Source of the DNA: Sphaerospermopsis kisseleviana NIES-73
GTDB lineage: Bacteria; Cyanobacteriota; Cyanobacteriia; Cyanobacteriales; Nostocaceae
DNA: 42,505 nucleotides
NCBI RefSeq assembly: GCF_002368075.1
Contig: NZ_AP018314.1
Location: forward strand, 226,382-268,886
Reading direction: 5' to 3'
How positions within the stretch are numbered: position 1 is the first letter of the stretch; each line of letters opens with the position of its first letter. This document shows positions 8,313 through 15,866 of this stretch, one piece after another. The notes under the pieces were generated by a model, which saw only the letters and a program-made list of their open reading frames with translations, made no database searches and was not told where the DNA came from. Both the position numbers and the translations under genes were made by a program.

Positions 8313-9257
8313 ATGTTTGAAGAACTAATTGGACAACAACAAGCAATAGATTTATTAACATCTTCTGTTAAACAAAACAGAGTCGCACCAGCTTATTTAT
8401 TTGTTGGTGCTGATGGTGTGGGTCGAAGTTTAGCCGCTAAATGTTTTATTGAATTATTATTTTCTAGTTCTGTAAAACCTGAACAATTATCTATTTTAAA
8501 AAATCGTATTCGTCAAGGAAACCACCCCGCTTTATTTTGGGTAGAACCAACTTATCAATATCAAGGACAAAGGTTAACAGCAGCAGAAGCAGCAGAAAAA
8601 GGAGTAAAACGCAAAGCACCTCCAGTTATTCGTTTAGAACAAATTAGAGAAATTACCCAATTTTTATCCCGTCCACCTTTGGAAGCGCCCAGAAATGTCG
8701 TAGTTTTAGAACAAGCAGAAACAATGGCTGAATCTGCTGCTAATGCTTTACTGAAAACTTTAGAAGAACCAGGACAAGCGACTTTAATTTTAATCGCTCC
8801 TTCTCCTGATGCAATTTTACCAACTTTGGTTTCTCGCTGTCAAAAAATCCCTTTTTATAGATTAGATACTGCTGCTGTTGCTCAAGTTTTAACACAAACA
8901 GGAAATGGGGGGATTTTACAACATCCAGAAATTTTAAGTATAGCTGCTGGTAGTCCAGGAAGTGCAATTTTAGCTTACCAACAACTACAAACAATTAATA
9001 GTGAATTACTCCAAGAAGTAAAAAAAACACCTAAATCTTATCGTCATGCGTTAGAACTAGCGAAGAAAATTGATAAAGAATTAGACACAGAAGCACAATT
9101 ATGGTTAATAGATTATCTGCAACAATTTTACTGGCAACAAATACATAAACCTGGCATTATTGAACAATTAGAAAAAACTCGCAAGAATTTATTATCCTAT
9201 GCCCAACCCCGGTTAGTTTGGGAATGTACATTTTTAGCAATATTGCAAATTCGGTAA
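8313..9257 (+). CDS. holB: DNA polymerase III delta-prime subunit
   Basis: Clamp-loader AAA+ subunit of 314 residues. It opens FEELIGQQQAIDLLTSSVKQ and carries a modified P-loop GADGVGRS (about residues 33-40), as expected for delta-prime, which does not hydrolyse ATP. The sensor-type region ALLKTLEEPGQATLILIAP (about 145-165) and SRCQKIPF are classic for HolB/DnaX-like proteins. The cysteines of a zinc module are absent, as in other cyanobacterial HolB. It lies on the same strand as tmk. Confidence 0.95.
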   Translation: MFEELIGQQQAIDLLTSSVKQNRVAPAYLFVGADGVGRSLAAKCFIELLFSSSVKPEQLSILKNRIRQGNHPALFWVEPTYQYQGQRLTAAEAAEKGVKRKAPPVIRLEQIREITQFLSRPPLEAPRNVVVLEQAETMAESAANALLKTLEEPGQATLILIAPSPDAILPTLVSRCQKIPFYRLDTAAVAQVLTQTGNGGILQHPEILSIAAGSPGSAILAYQQLQTINSELLQEVKKTPKSYRHALELAKKIDKELDTEAQLWLIDYLQQFYWQQIHKPGIIEQLEKTRKNLLSYAQPRLVWECTFLAILQIR

Positions 9258-9591
9258 TGGGTAATGGGTAATGAGTAATATCTAATTTAGAATAATTCTT
9301 AATTACAGCCAATTAACCATACAGACTGTTTGTTGACATACCATAAATTACATAAAATTCTGTTATTAAAAAAACAAAGTAATAATTATTAAATGTACAC
9401 TACTAGACATCAAAATCTTTTCTTTGTATTTCATAATATCTACAGAAAGCAAGGATATTCAGATTATCATATTCCCCTTCTTGCTCTCTACCTTTGCTCT
9501 CTACTCATTCTAAAAGTTTAACTTTTAGTTTTTTTTGACAATTAATAAAAATTTACGTAACCTAAACCAATAGGTCTAGAGTATCGAACTT
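9258..9591. other. AT-rich spacer before the oxidase operon, first part
   Basis: TAATGGG/TAATGAG heptamers at 9255-9279 run directly out of the holB stop. Nothing else is recognised. I looked for a GTA-N8-TAC NtcA-type site and did not find a clear one. Confidence 0.4.
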
Positions 9592-9665
9592 GTAGGGGCG
9601 AAGCATTCGGGTGATAACCTATCGCTGAAACCAGTTCATATTCCGTCCGAATGCTTCGCCCTTAC
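9592..9665. repeat. 74-bp miniature element (GCGAAGCATTCGG family)
   Basis: GTAGGGGCGAAGCATTCGG at the left faces CCGAATGCTTCGCCCTTAC at the right. The interior differs from the copies at 8189 and 31710, so the inverted ends are what is conserved. It lies within the upstream region of the oxidase operon. Confidence 0.8.
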
Positions 9666-9965
9666 GATTAATGAATCGGTGTTCTAGTAAATCAAAGCCT
9701 GAACAGCAACTTAACAGCAATTGAATTTAGCTACATCAAAAATTGCTGTTACAGACTGTTTTTATGAGTATATGAATTGACTTCACATCCTTTGCTAAAA
9801 ATTGCTGACAAATTAGCTGTTAATCAATACAAAAATGACACCATATTAACAGAATAATATCACAGAAATATTCTAAAAAATATGAGTAGTCGTGATTAAT
9901 AGTAGTAACTTTGATGAATTATTGAAGTTTGTCCAAGGAGTATTCTATAAATCTAGGAGAAGTTG
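9666..9965. other. Probable promoter region of the oxidase operon
   Basis: AT-rich, with no gene. The first gene of the operon starts at 9966 after AGGAGA. I cannot pick a promoter from the sequence with confidence. Confidence 0.3.
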
Positions 9966-10466
9966 ATGATTGAGTATTTAACGTCGTTGAACGACCACAA
10001 TTTACCATATCCAGATCCACTGCATCCCATCGTGGTTCACTTTGTAATTGCCATGATCTTATTTGCAGTTTTCTGTGATTTAATTGGCTTTTTAACTGGC
10101 AAAACTCGGTTTTATGAAGTGGGTTGGTGGAATTTATTTGTAGCTACCGTATCCATATTTATAGCCATTATTTTTGGACAATACGAAGCTGGTTTAGCCA
10201 AACCTTACAACATCGTCAAATCAGTATTAAATTACCATACCTTAATCGGTTGGTCACTATCAGGAATTTTAGCAGCCATCACAGCTTGGCGTTATGTACT
10301 TCGCAGTCGTGATCCCCAAAGATTGCCAATTCATTATTTAGCAGTTTGTTTACTTTTAACCATACTTGTTGGTTTTCAAGTATATCTTGGTGATGAATTA
10401 GTGTGGGTTTATGGAATACATACAGTACCCGTTGTGGAAGCCGTAAAGGATGGAATATTACCATGA
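9966..10466 (+). CDS. DUF2231-type membrane protein, first gene of oxidase operon
   Basis: Integral membrane protein of 166 residues with four hydrophobic segments (about residues 22-42, 58-75, 92-108 and 122-140). The N-terminal LHPIVVHFVIAMILF signature is typical of DUF2231 proteins, whose His residues have been suggested to bind heme; that suggestion is not demonstrated here. I prefer ATG 9966 (AGGAGA 5 bases upstream) over the TTG at 9963. Its stop overlaps the next gene's ATG (ATGA at 10463-10466), so the pair is translationally coupled. Its position ahead of the subunit II, I and III genes implies a role in oxidase assembly or electron input, by inference. Confidence 0.88.
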   Translation: MIEYLTSLNDHNLPYPDPLHPIVVHFVIAMILFAVFCDLIGFLTGKTRFYEVGWWNLFVATVSIFIAIIFGQYEAGLAKPYNIVKSVLNYHTLIGWSLSGILAAITAWRYVLRSRDPQRLPIHYLAVCLLLTILVGFQVYLGDELVWVYGIHTVPVVEAVKDGILP

Positions 10467-11071
10467 ATTCAGAATTAATTGATCAAGTCAGCGCCCAGAT
10501 GGGGGCAAATGGACTACCTTACGCAATTCCTATTCATCCTAACCTAGTTCACCTCACATTAGGATTGTTCATTATTGGGGTAATTTTTGATTTAGTTGCT
10601 GTACTTTTCCCCATAGAACAATGGTTATTTAAATCATTGGGTTTAGCTGTAGAACGCGTCCAATTATTTGAAGTTGGTTGGTACAACATGGTAGCTGCTT
10701 CTGTGATTACATTTTTCACAGTTGCTGCTGGTTTTTATGAAATGTTGTTAGCAACTCCACCAGTACATTTAAAAAGTTCCTGGGGTTTGCAAGCAATGTC
10801 CACGATGATGTGGCATGGTGTGGGCGGTGTTTTCCTCCTAGCTTTAATGGTAGGAATGACATTTTGGCGGGGATGGCAACGTTACATTACCTGTAAAGAT
10901 TCCGATATGCAAGTGCGTTGGAGTTATATTTTTGCCGGAGTTTTCATCATGGCCTTAATGTATCTTCACGGCACATTAGGAGCGCAGTTAGCAGCCGAAT
11001 TTGGTGTACATAACACTGCGGATAACTTGTTAAGAATGGGACAAGACATTAATCAGGTACTAGGTAATTAA
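10463..11071 (+). CDS. DUF2231-type membrane protein, second gene of oxidase operon
   Basis: Membrane protein of 202 residues related in layout to the preceding one. IPIHPNLVHLTLGLFIIGV repeats the HP..VH signature, followed by further hydrophobic spans at about 75-95, 115-135 and 150-170. His residues are also found in MMWHGVGG, MYLHGTLG and FGVHNT. The start at ATG 10463 overlaps the upstream stop by four bases; a longer frame from 10403 exists but would overlap the previous gene by 64 bases and adds a non-homologous N terminus. Two DUF2231 proteins in tandem suggest a heterodimer or an ancient duplication. Confidence 0.88.
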   Translation: MNSELIDQVSAQMGANGLPYAIPIHPNLVHLTLGLFIIGVIFDLVAVLFPIEQWLFKSLGLAVERVQLFEVGWYNMVAASVITFFTVAAGFYEMLLATPPVHLKSSWGLQAMSTMMWHGVGGVFLLALMVGMTFWRGWQRYITCKDSDMQVRWSYIFAGVFIMALMYLHGTLGAQLAAEFGVHNTADNLLRMGQDINQVLGN

Positions 11072-11183
11072 TTCGTAATTCGTAATTTGTAATTCGTAAT
11101 TTTCAGATGCCAATTAATTACCAATTACCAATTACTAATTACCAATTATCAATCACCAATTACCAATTACCAATTACCAACAA
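11072..11183. repeat. Heptamer arrays between operon genes
   Basis: TAATTCG units at about 11069-11100 and CCAATTA/CAATTAC units at 11109-11179 form opposing arms that can fold back on each other. The array runs right up to the coxB start codon, leaving no recognisable Shine-Dalgarno. Confidence 0.8.
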
Positions 11184-12116
11184 ATGACCATGAACACTCG
11201 GTTGATTTTAAATATTTTCCTAGTGATGGCGGGGGGTTTTGTCATCACAATTGCCAGTATTTTCATCGGTAAACAAGCCTATTCTTGGCTTCCCCCCCAA
11301 GCTGCGGCTGAATCACATTTGATTGATGACTTGTTCAGCTTTTTAGTGACAATTGGGGCTTTTATTTTCTTAGGTGTCACTGCCGCTATTTTGTATTCTG
11401 TTCTTTTTCATCGTGCCAAAAGTTATGACTTTAGTGATGGTCCACATATTGAAGGAAATATCACTTTAGAAGTTGTCTGGACTGCTATTCCCATCATGTT
11501 GGTATTGTGGATAGCAAGTTACAGTTATGAAGTGTATGAAAACATGGGGATTCAAGGACCTTCCCAATTATTACATTTACATAACCCCTTACCTGTGCAA
11601 ATTGCCCATGCAGAAGTGCAAGAAACACCAGGAGAAACTGTTAGCGAACCCTTAGAAAAAATTGACGTAATTGCTAAACAATGGGCGTGGGTGTTCAGTT
11701 ATCCTGAACAGGGAATTACAAGTACAGAATTACATTTACCGAGCGATCGCCGTGTACGTTTAGCCCTACAATCAGAAGACGTACTCCACGGTTTTTATAT
11801 TCCCGCATTTCGCGTTAAACAAGACATCGTTCCCGGTAAAACCATCGACTTTGAATTTACCCCCATTCGCCCCGGTAAATATAGCCTCACCGACTCCCAA
11901 TATAGCGGTACATACTTTGCCACCATGCAAGCAAACGTGATAGTAGAAAACCCAGAAGAATATCACGATTGGTTGAAAAAAGCCGCCAGTCATAATCCCA
12001 CAGTTGCACCAAACCAAGCCGCTACCGAATACGCCCAAAATCACAATCAAAATGTACAAAACGGTTGGGAAACTGTTAAACCTGCTGCACCTCCAGTAGT
12101 TAATTTTGCAGGTTAA
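11184..12116 (+). CDS. coxB: Oxidase subunit II lacking most CuA ligands (ARTO/Cox3 type)
   Basis: Heme-copper oxidase subunit II of 310 residues: two N-terminal membrane helices (about 8-28 and 52-75), then a cupredoxin domain in the periplasm or lumen. The segment SEDVLHGFYIPAFRVKQDIV aligns well with CuA subunits and keeps the first His (H202). In the CxExCxxxHxxM loop the ligands are replaced: D237 for Cys, Q239 for Glu, S241 for Cys, F245 for His; only M248 remains. Loss of the dinuclear CuA centre is known for quinol oxidases and for the cyanobacterial alternative respiratory terminal oxidase (ctaCII, Cox3 in Anabaena). Electrons are therefore probably taken from plastoquinol rather than cytochrome c or plastocyanin. 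ATG 11190 is an alternative start. Confidence 0.93.
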   Translation: MTMNTRLILNIFLVMAGGFVITIASIFIGKQAYSWLPPQAAAESHLIDDLFSFLVTIGAFIFLGVTAAILYSVLFHRAKSYDFSDGPHIEGNITLEVVWTAIPIMLVLWIASYSYEVYENMGIQGPSQLLHLHNPLPVQIAHAEVQETPGETVSEPLEKIDVIAKQWAWVFSYPEQGITSTELHLPSDRRVRLALQSEDVLHGFYIPAFRVKQDIVPGKTIDFEFTPIRPGKYSLTDSQYSGTYFATMQANVIVENPEEYHDWLKKAASHNPTVAPNQAATEYAQNHNQNVQNGWETVKPAAPPVVNFAG

Positions 12117-12273
12117 TTAATTCTTTCTTCCTTTGCGCCTTTGCTTCTTTCTTCACTTTGCGCGAAACCTTCTTTTTGTCTGAATCAGGATGTCCAGGAT
12201 TTAAGGATTAACAGGATTGTGATGAAATCCAAAATCCAAAATCTAAAATCTAAAATCTAAAATCCAAAATCCC
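12117..12273. repeat. Dispersed repeats between subunit II and subunit I genes
   Basis: AATCAGGATGTCCAGGATTT at about 12183-12202 is a widespread cyanobacterial spacer sequence. AAATCCA/AAATCTA heptamers fill 12225-12273 and end exactly at the coxA ATG, so the ribosome-binding region is made of repeat units. Confidence 0.8.
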
Positions 12274-13947
12274 ATGACAAACATATCACTTAATCTTGGT
12301 GGTGAATCACATCATCACTCAACGCCAACTCACTGGAAAACCTATTTCACTTTCAGCACAGACCACAAAGTAATCGGTATTCAATACCTCGTTACCTCTT
12401 TTATTTTCTTCCTTGTTGGTGGCATTTTTGCGATGATTTTACGGGGCGAACTTGTCACCCCTGAATCTGATTTAATTGATCGTACAGTTTATAACGGAAT
12501 GTTCACAATGCACGGGACAGTAATGCTGTTTCTGTGGACATTTCCCTCCCTTGTTGGTTTAGCAAACTATCTCGTACCCATCATGATCGGGGCGCGAGAT
12601 ATGGCATTTCCTCGCCTCAATGCTGCCGCTTTTTGGATGGTCCCAGTAGTGGGAATTTTACTCATGTCCAGCTTTTTTGTCCCTGGTGGACCAGCCCAAG
12701 CTGGTTGGTGGGCTTATCCTCCCGTGAGTTTACAAAACCCCACAGGACATTTAATAAATGGTCAAGTTCTCTGGTTATTAGCGGTAGCTGTTTCCGGTGT
12801 TTCTTCTATTATGGGTGCGGTGAATTTTGTCACCACCATTGTGAAAATGCGTGCGCCAGGAATGGGCTTTTTTAAAATGCCCTTGTTTGTCTGGGCAGTA
12901 TTTAGCGCCCAAATTATTCAATTATTTGGACTTCCTGCTTTAACTGCTGGTGCGGTAATGTTGCTGTTTGACTTAACAATGGGAACAGCATTTTTTGACC
13001 CCAGCAAAGGTGGAAACCCGGTAATGTTTCAACATTATTTCTGGTTTTATTCCCACCCTGCGGTTTATGTAATTATTCTGCCAATCTTCGGAATTTTCTC
13101 AGAAATTTTCCCTGTTTATTCCCGTAAACCATTATTTGGTTATAAAGTAGTTGCCATTTCTTCGATGTTAATTGCTGTGGTCAGTGCCATTGTGTGGGTA
13201 CACCATATGTATGTGAGTGGAACACCTGGTTGGATGCGGTTACTATTCATGGTTACGACCATGTTTGTATCTGTTCCCACAGGAATTAAAGTATTTGCTT
13301 GGGTGGCGACAATTTGGGGTGGAAAAATCAAATTAAATACACCAATGTTATTTGCATTAGGTGGTTTAATTATGTTCGTTTTTGCTGGAATTACAGGAAT
13401 TATGCTTTCCTCTGTACCAGTAGACGTTCACGTTAATAACACCTATTTTGTAGTTGGACATTTCCATTATGTTCTGTACGGAACAGTAACAATGGGAATG
13501 TATGCAGCCCTCTATCATTGGTTTCCCAAAATGACCGGCAGAATGTATAACGAAGGTTGGGGAAAAATACATTTTTGGTTAGCATTTATCGGTACAAACT
13601 TAAACTTTTTACCCATGCACCCATTAGGTTTGCAAGGGATGTTACGCCGAGTTGCTTCCTACGCACCAGAATATACATTTTGGAATGTTCTCGCTAGTTT
13701 AGGCGCGTTCCTATTAGGAATGTCCACCTTACCCTTCATTTTCAACATCTTAGTTTCTTGGTTACAAGGTGAAAAAGCACCTGATAACCCTTGGCGGGCA
13801 ATTGGTTTAGAATGGCTCATTTCTTCACCTCCATCTGTAGAGAACTTTGAAGAAATTCCCATCATTATTAGTGAACCCTACGGTTACGGAAAATCAGAAC
13901 CATTAACAGCCAACCTAGAACCCCAAACCATAAAAACAGCAGAATAA
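12274..13947 (+). CDS. coxA: Heme-copper oxidase subunit I, A2 type
   Basis: Catalytic subunit of 557 residues with about twelve membrane helices, which reduces O2 to water and pumps protons. Key ligands are visible: H80 (low-spin heme, MFTMHGT), H261 and Y265 in YSHPAVY (CuB and cross-linked Tyr), H310-H311 (CuB, VHHMY), H396 (high-spin heme) and H398 (low-spin heme) in VGHFHY. The D-channel Glu of the usual HPEVY is Ala here, but the preceding YS gives YSHPxV, the hallmark of A2-type oxidases. Together with the CuA-less subunit II this marks the ARTO/Cox3 enzyme. In Anabaena Cox3 is one of the heterocyst oxidases protecting nitrogenase. The ATG abuts a repeat array, with no Shine-Dalgarno. 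Confidence 0.97.
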   Translation: MTNISLNLGGESHHHSTPTHWKTYFTFSTDHKVIGIQYLVTSFIFFLVGGIFAMILRGELVTPESDLIDRTVYNGMFTMHGTVMLFLWTFPSLVGLANYLVPIMIGARDMAFPRLNAAAFWMVPVVGILLMSSFFVPGGPAQAGWWAYPPVSLQNPTGHLINGQVLWLLAVAVSGVSSIMGAVNFVTTIVKMRAPGMGFFKMPLFVWAVFSAQIIQLFGLPALTAGAVMLLFDLTMGTAFFDPSKGGNPVMFQHYFWFYSHPAVYVIILPIFGIFSEIFPVYSRKPLFGYKVVAISSMLIAVVSAIVWVHHMYVSGTPGWMRLLFMVTTMFVSVPTGIKVFAWVATIWGGKIKLNTPMLFALGGLIMFVFAGITGIMLSSVPVDVHVNNTYFVVGHFHYVLYGTVTMGMYAALYHWFPKMTGRMYNEGWGKIHFWLAFIGTNLNFLPMHPLGLQGMLRRVASYAPEYTFWNVLASLGAFLLGMSTLPFIFNILVSWLQGEKAPDNPWRAIGLEWLISSPPSVENFEEIPIIISEPYGYGKSEPLTANLEPQTIKTAE

Positions 13948-13951
13948 AAAC

Positions 13952-14050
13952 AATACAGTTCAGTTAAGTATTAAACAATTTTTTCTCTTACTTCTGCGTT
14001 CTCTGCGCCTCTGCGTGAGATAAAAAAATCAAACTTAACTGAACAGTATT
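13952..14050. repeat. 99-bp inverted-repeat element between coxA and coxC
   Basis: AATACAGTTCAGTTAAGT at 13952-13969 faces ACTTAACTGAACAGTATT at 14033-14050, 18-bp ends with one mismatch. The interior contains CTTCTGCGTTCTCTGCGCCT (13991-14010), a unit also seen near 38450-38480. It has a MITE-like structure and lies inside the operon. Confidence 0.75.
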
Positions 14051-14076
14051 GCCAAAACAAAAGGAGAACATTACCA

Positions 14077-14679
14077 ATGGATAGTTCAATCAAAACGCCA
14101 CAAATACATCATGCAGCCCATGAACATGGACACGACGAAGAAGGCAGTAAAATGTTTGGTTTTATTGTCTTTCTTCTATCAGAAAGTGTCATCTTTTTAA
14201 GTTTCTTTGCTGGTTATATCATCTACAAAACCACCAGTTCTAATTGGCTTCCTGCTGGTGTTGAAGGATTAGAAATAGTCGCCCCAACAATTAACACTAT
14301 TATCCTAGTTTCTAGCAGCTTTGTAATTTACTTTGCTGAGAGATGTTTACAACAACATAACCTAGCAGGATTTCGCATCTATTTGTTAGCTACAATGGCA
14401 ATGGGTAGCTACTTTTTATATGGTCAATATGTGGAATGGAGTCAATTAGAATTTGGCTTTACTTCCGGTACTTATGGCGGGATGTTTTACCTATTAACTG
14501 GGTTTCACGGTTTGCACGTTTTCACCGGGATTTTGTTACAGTCTATGATTTTGATTCGTTCTTTTATTCCCGGTAACTACGATAATGGTCACTTTGGTGT
14601 TAATTCAACTTCGTTGTTTTGGCACTTTGTTGATGTTATCTGGATTATTTTGTTTATCCTTATTTACGTTTGGCAGTAG
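14077..14679 (+). CDS. coxC: Oxidase subunit III
   Basis: Membrane protein of 200 residues with five predicted helices, the short bacterial form lacking the first two helices. SESVIFLSFFAGYIIYKTT, YLLTGFHGLHVFTGILLQS and SLFWHFVDVIWIILFILIY are canonical subunit III signatures. AGGAGA 9 bases before ATG 14077 supports the start. The His/Glu-rich N terminus (HHAAHEHGHDEEGS) is unusual and could bind metal. It completes the DUF2231-DUF2231-II-I-III operon. Confidence 0.95.
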   Translation: MDSSIKTPQIHHAAHEHGHDEEGSKMFGFIVFLLSESVIFLSFFAGYIIYKTTSSNWLPAGVEGLEIVAPTINTIILVSSSFVIYFAERCLQQHNLAGFRIYLLATMAMGSYFLYGQYVEWSQLEFGFTSGTYGGMFYLLTGFHGLHVFTGILLQSMILIRSFIPGNYDNGHFGVNSTSLFWHFVDVIWIILFILIYVWQ

Positions 14680-14710
14680 GGATTTTAAGACGCATAAAGC
14701 AATAAATTTT

Positions 14711-14739
14711 GTAGGGGTTTAGCAATACTAAACCCCTAC
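14711..14739. terminator. Perfect 12-bp hairpin after coxC
   Basis: GTAGGGGTTTAG and CTAAACCCCTAC enclose a five-base loop. It starts 31 bases after the coxC stop and lies between convergent genes. There is no U-run, so it may be a processing or stabilising hairpin or a dispersed palindrome; GTAGGGG also starts other miniature elements here. Confidence 0.5.
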
Positions 14740-14770
14740 CCATATATTTGTATTATGATTCCGAAATCAT

Positions 14771-15043
14771 CTATTTGGGAAAATAGCAATAAATATCTTT
14801 CCGATGTAAAACTCTTTCAAAAATTAATATTTCACCATCAAAAATAACACCCAGACGATAATCACCTATACGAATCCGATAAGCATTATCATATCCCTGA
14901 AGTTTTTTAATATTTGTGATTTCTTCAAAACTCGATATTTCCATTATTTCTTCAAAAGCAAACTTCTTGATAGACTCATAGTAAGGTGTACTTTTTAGTG
15001 CTTTTAAATCTTTAATAAAACTGGGTAGATACTGGATATTCAC
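14771..15043 (-). CDS. RelE/ParE-family toxin
   Basis: Type II toxin of 90 residues. The pattern MNIQYLPSFIKDLKAL, then IKKLQGYDNAYRIRIGDYRL and VLHRKDIYCYFPK, is that of RelE/ParE proteins: basic core strands with R and K in the RIR.GDYR motif and a C-terminal HRKDIY. RelE members cleave ribosome-bound mRNA and ParE members poison gyrase; the sequence does not decide between them. Its ATG overlaps the stop of the upstream antitoxin by four bases (15040-15043). Confidence 0.85.
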   Translation of the reverse strand: MNIQYLPSFIKDLKALKSTPYYESIKKFAFEEIMEISSFEEITNIKKLQGYDNAYRIRIGDYRLGVIFDGEILIFERVLHRKDIYCYFPK

Positions 15044-15243
15044 TCTTGTTCCAATTCCGCTAAAGCTTCATCTAAATTTAATGGTGTCTCATTTTCTACT
15101 TCTTTCATAGCTAGAATCAGTCCTTCATCTTCGAGTGCTTCTAGCAACCGTAGATATTCCTGAAAATCCATGACTACTTTTCTGATATTACCTTGAATAT
15201 CAGTAATCAATTCTTGGGCAAATGGATATTTATCAGCTTGCAT
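15040..15243 (-). CDS. Antitoxin partner of the RelE-type toxin
   Basis: Protein of 67 residues. The N-terminal half (ITDIQGNIRKVVMDFQEYLR) resembles the Phd/YefM-like DNA-binding part of small antitoxins. The C-terminal half is acidic (MKEVENETPLNLDEALAELE), as expected for the tail that wraps the toxin. It is first in the two-gene minus-strand unit and coupled to the toxin by an ATGA overlap. Such pairs normally repress their own promoter. Confidence 0.82.
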   Translation of the reverse strand: MQADKYPFAQELITDIQGNIRKVVMDFQEYLRLLEALEDEGLILAMKEVENETPLNLDEALAELEQE

Positions 15244-15461
15244 TTTAGTGATATAGGATTACTATCTACATTTAATTTAGCATATTTATATCAGGCTATG
15301 CTTAATGTCTTCTTACTTTTGTTCTTAAAAAGTATGAGTATAACCTTTTTAAAAGACTAAGTTTAAATATCTTTTTGTGAGCAATTTTATTTTCTCCCCT
15401 GCCTCTTTCTTTAAACAGATTAATACAAAGTTAACCACGCTTGATCAACTAACATACTCAA
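15244..15461. other. Upstream region of the toxin-antitoxin pair
   Basis: AT-rich with no gene; it presumably contains the autoregulated promoter on the minus strand. Confidence 0.3.
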
Positions 15462-15653
15462 CTAGCGTCGTTGTTGTCCATCCAACAGCGGATCATCTTC
15501 TAAAACCTCCGCAGTTAAATCTTCCAAAGATTGACCTTGATCGCGTCCAAGCTTGACTACTCCGGCAATAACCGCAGCTACCAGTTCTTCATCAACTGGT
15601 TGTTGTCTGAGTCCCTGCTATCCAGGACGTTTAAGTTTTTCCTCATAGCATCA
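15462..15653 (-). pseudogene. Broken small gene with an in-frame stop
   Basis: On the minus strand EEKLKRPG, then a TAG (15618-15620), then QGLRQQPVDEELVAAVIAGV and further LGRDQGQSLEDLTAEVLEDD read in one continuous frame to a stop at 15462. The composition is clearly protein-like. A TGG-to-TAG change (Trp) would restore it. No in-frame start is found upstream, since the next in-frame codon group contains TGA at about 15651. I do not recognise the family; its acidic end suggests a small regulatory or antitoxin-like protein. Confidence 0.5.
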
Positions 15654-15866
15654 AAATTTAACCTCAAGGGTTTTCAGCCTTTTTTATTATAAATTTAGAT
15701 AAGTTTTACATAAGTTCCAAAATGAATCATAAATTTAACAAACTATTAAAATTTCTTCATTAAATATTCAAACAATTGATAGGGCGGAGTTTAACGTACT
15801 TAATGTACTTATTGCCTGAGTCAAATCTTTCTGAGTGAGTAGATAGACAGGAGATATCAGCAGAAA
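15654..15866. other. Promoter region of the cyclase homologue
   Basis: AT-rich, no gene. AGGAG lies 12 bases before ATG 15867. Confidence 0.3.

Noticed and set aside
9540-9965. NtcA-type GTA-N8-TAC operator ahead of the oxidase operon
   Set aside because: No copy with correct spacing was found, although heterocyst-type regulation would be plausible for this enzyme.
11772-12059. 95-codon minus-strand frame inside the subunit II gene
   Set aside because: Shadow of a well-supported coding sequence; Gly/Phe/Val/Cys-rich with no motif.
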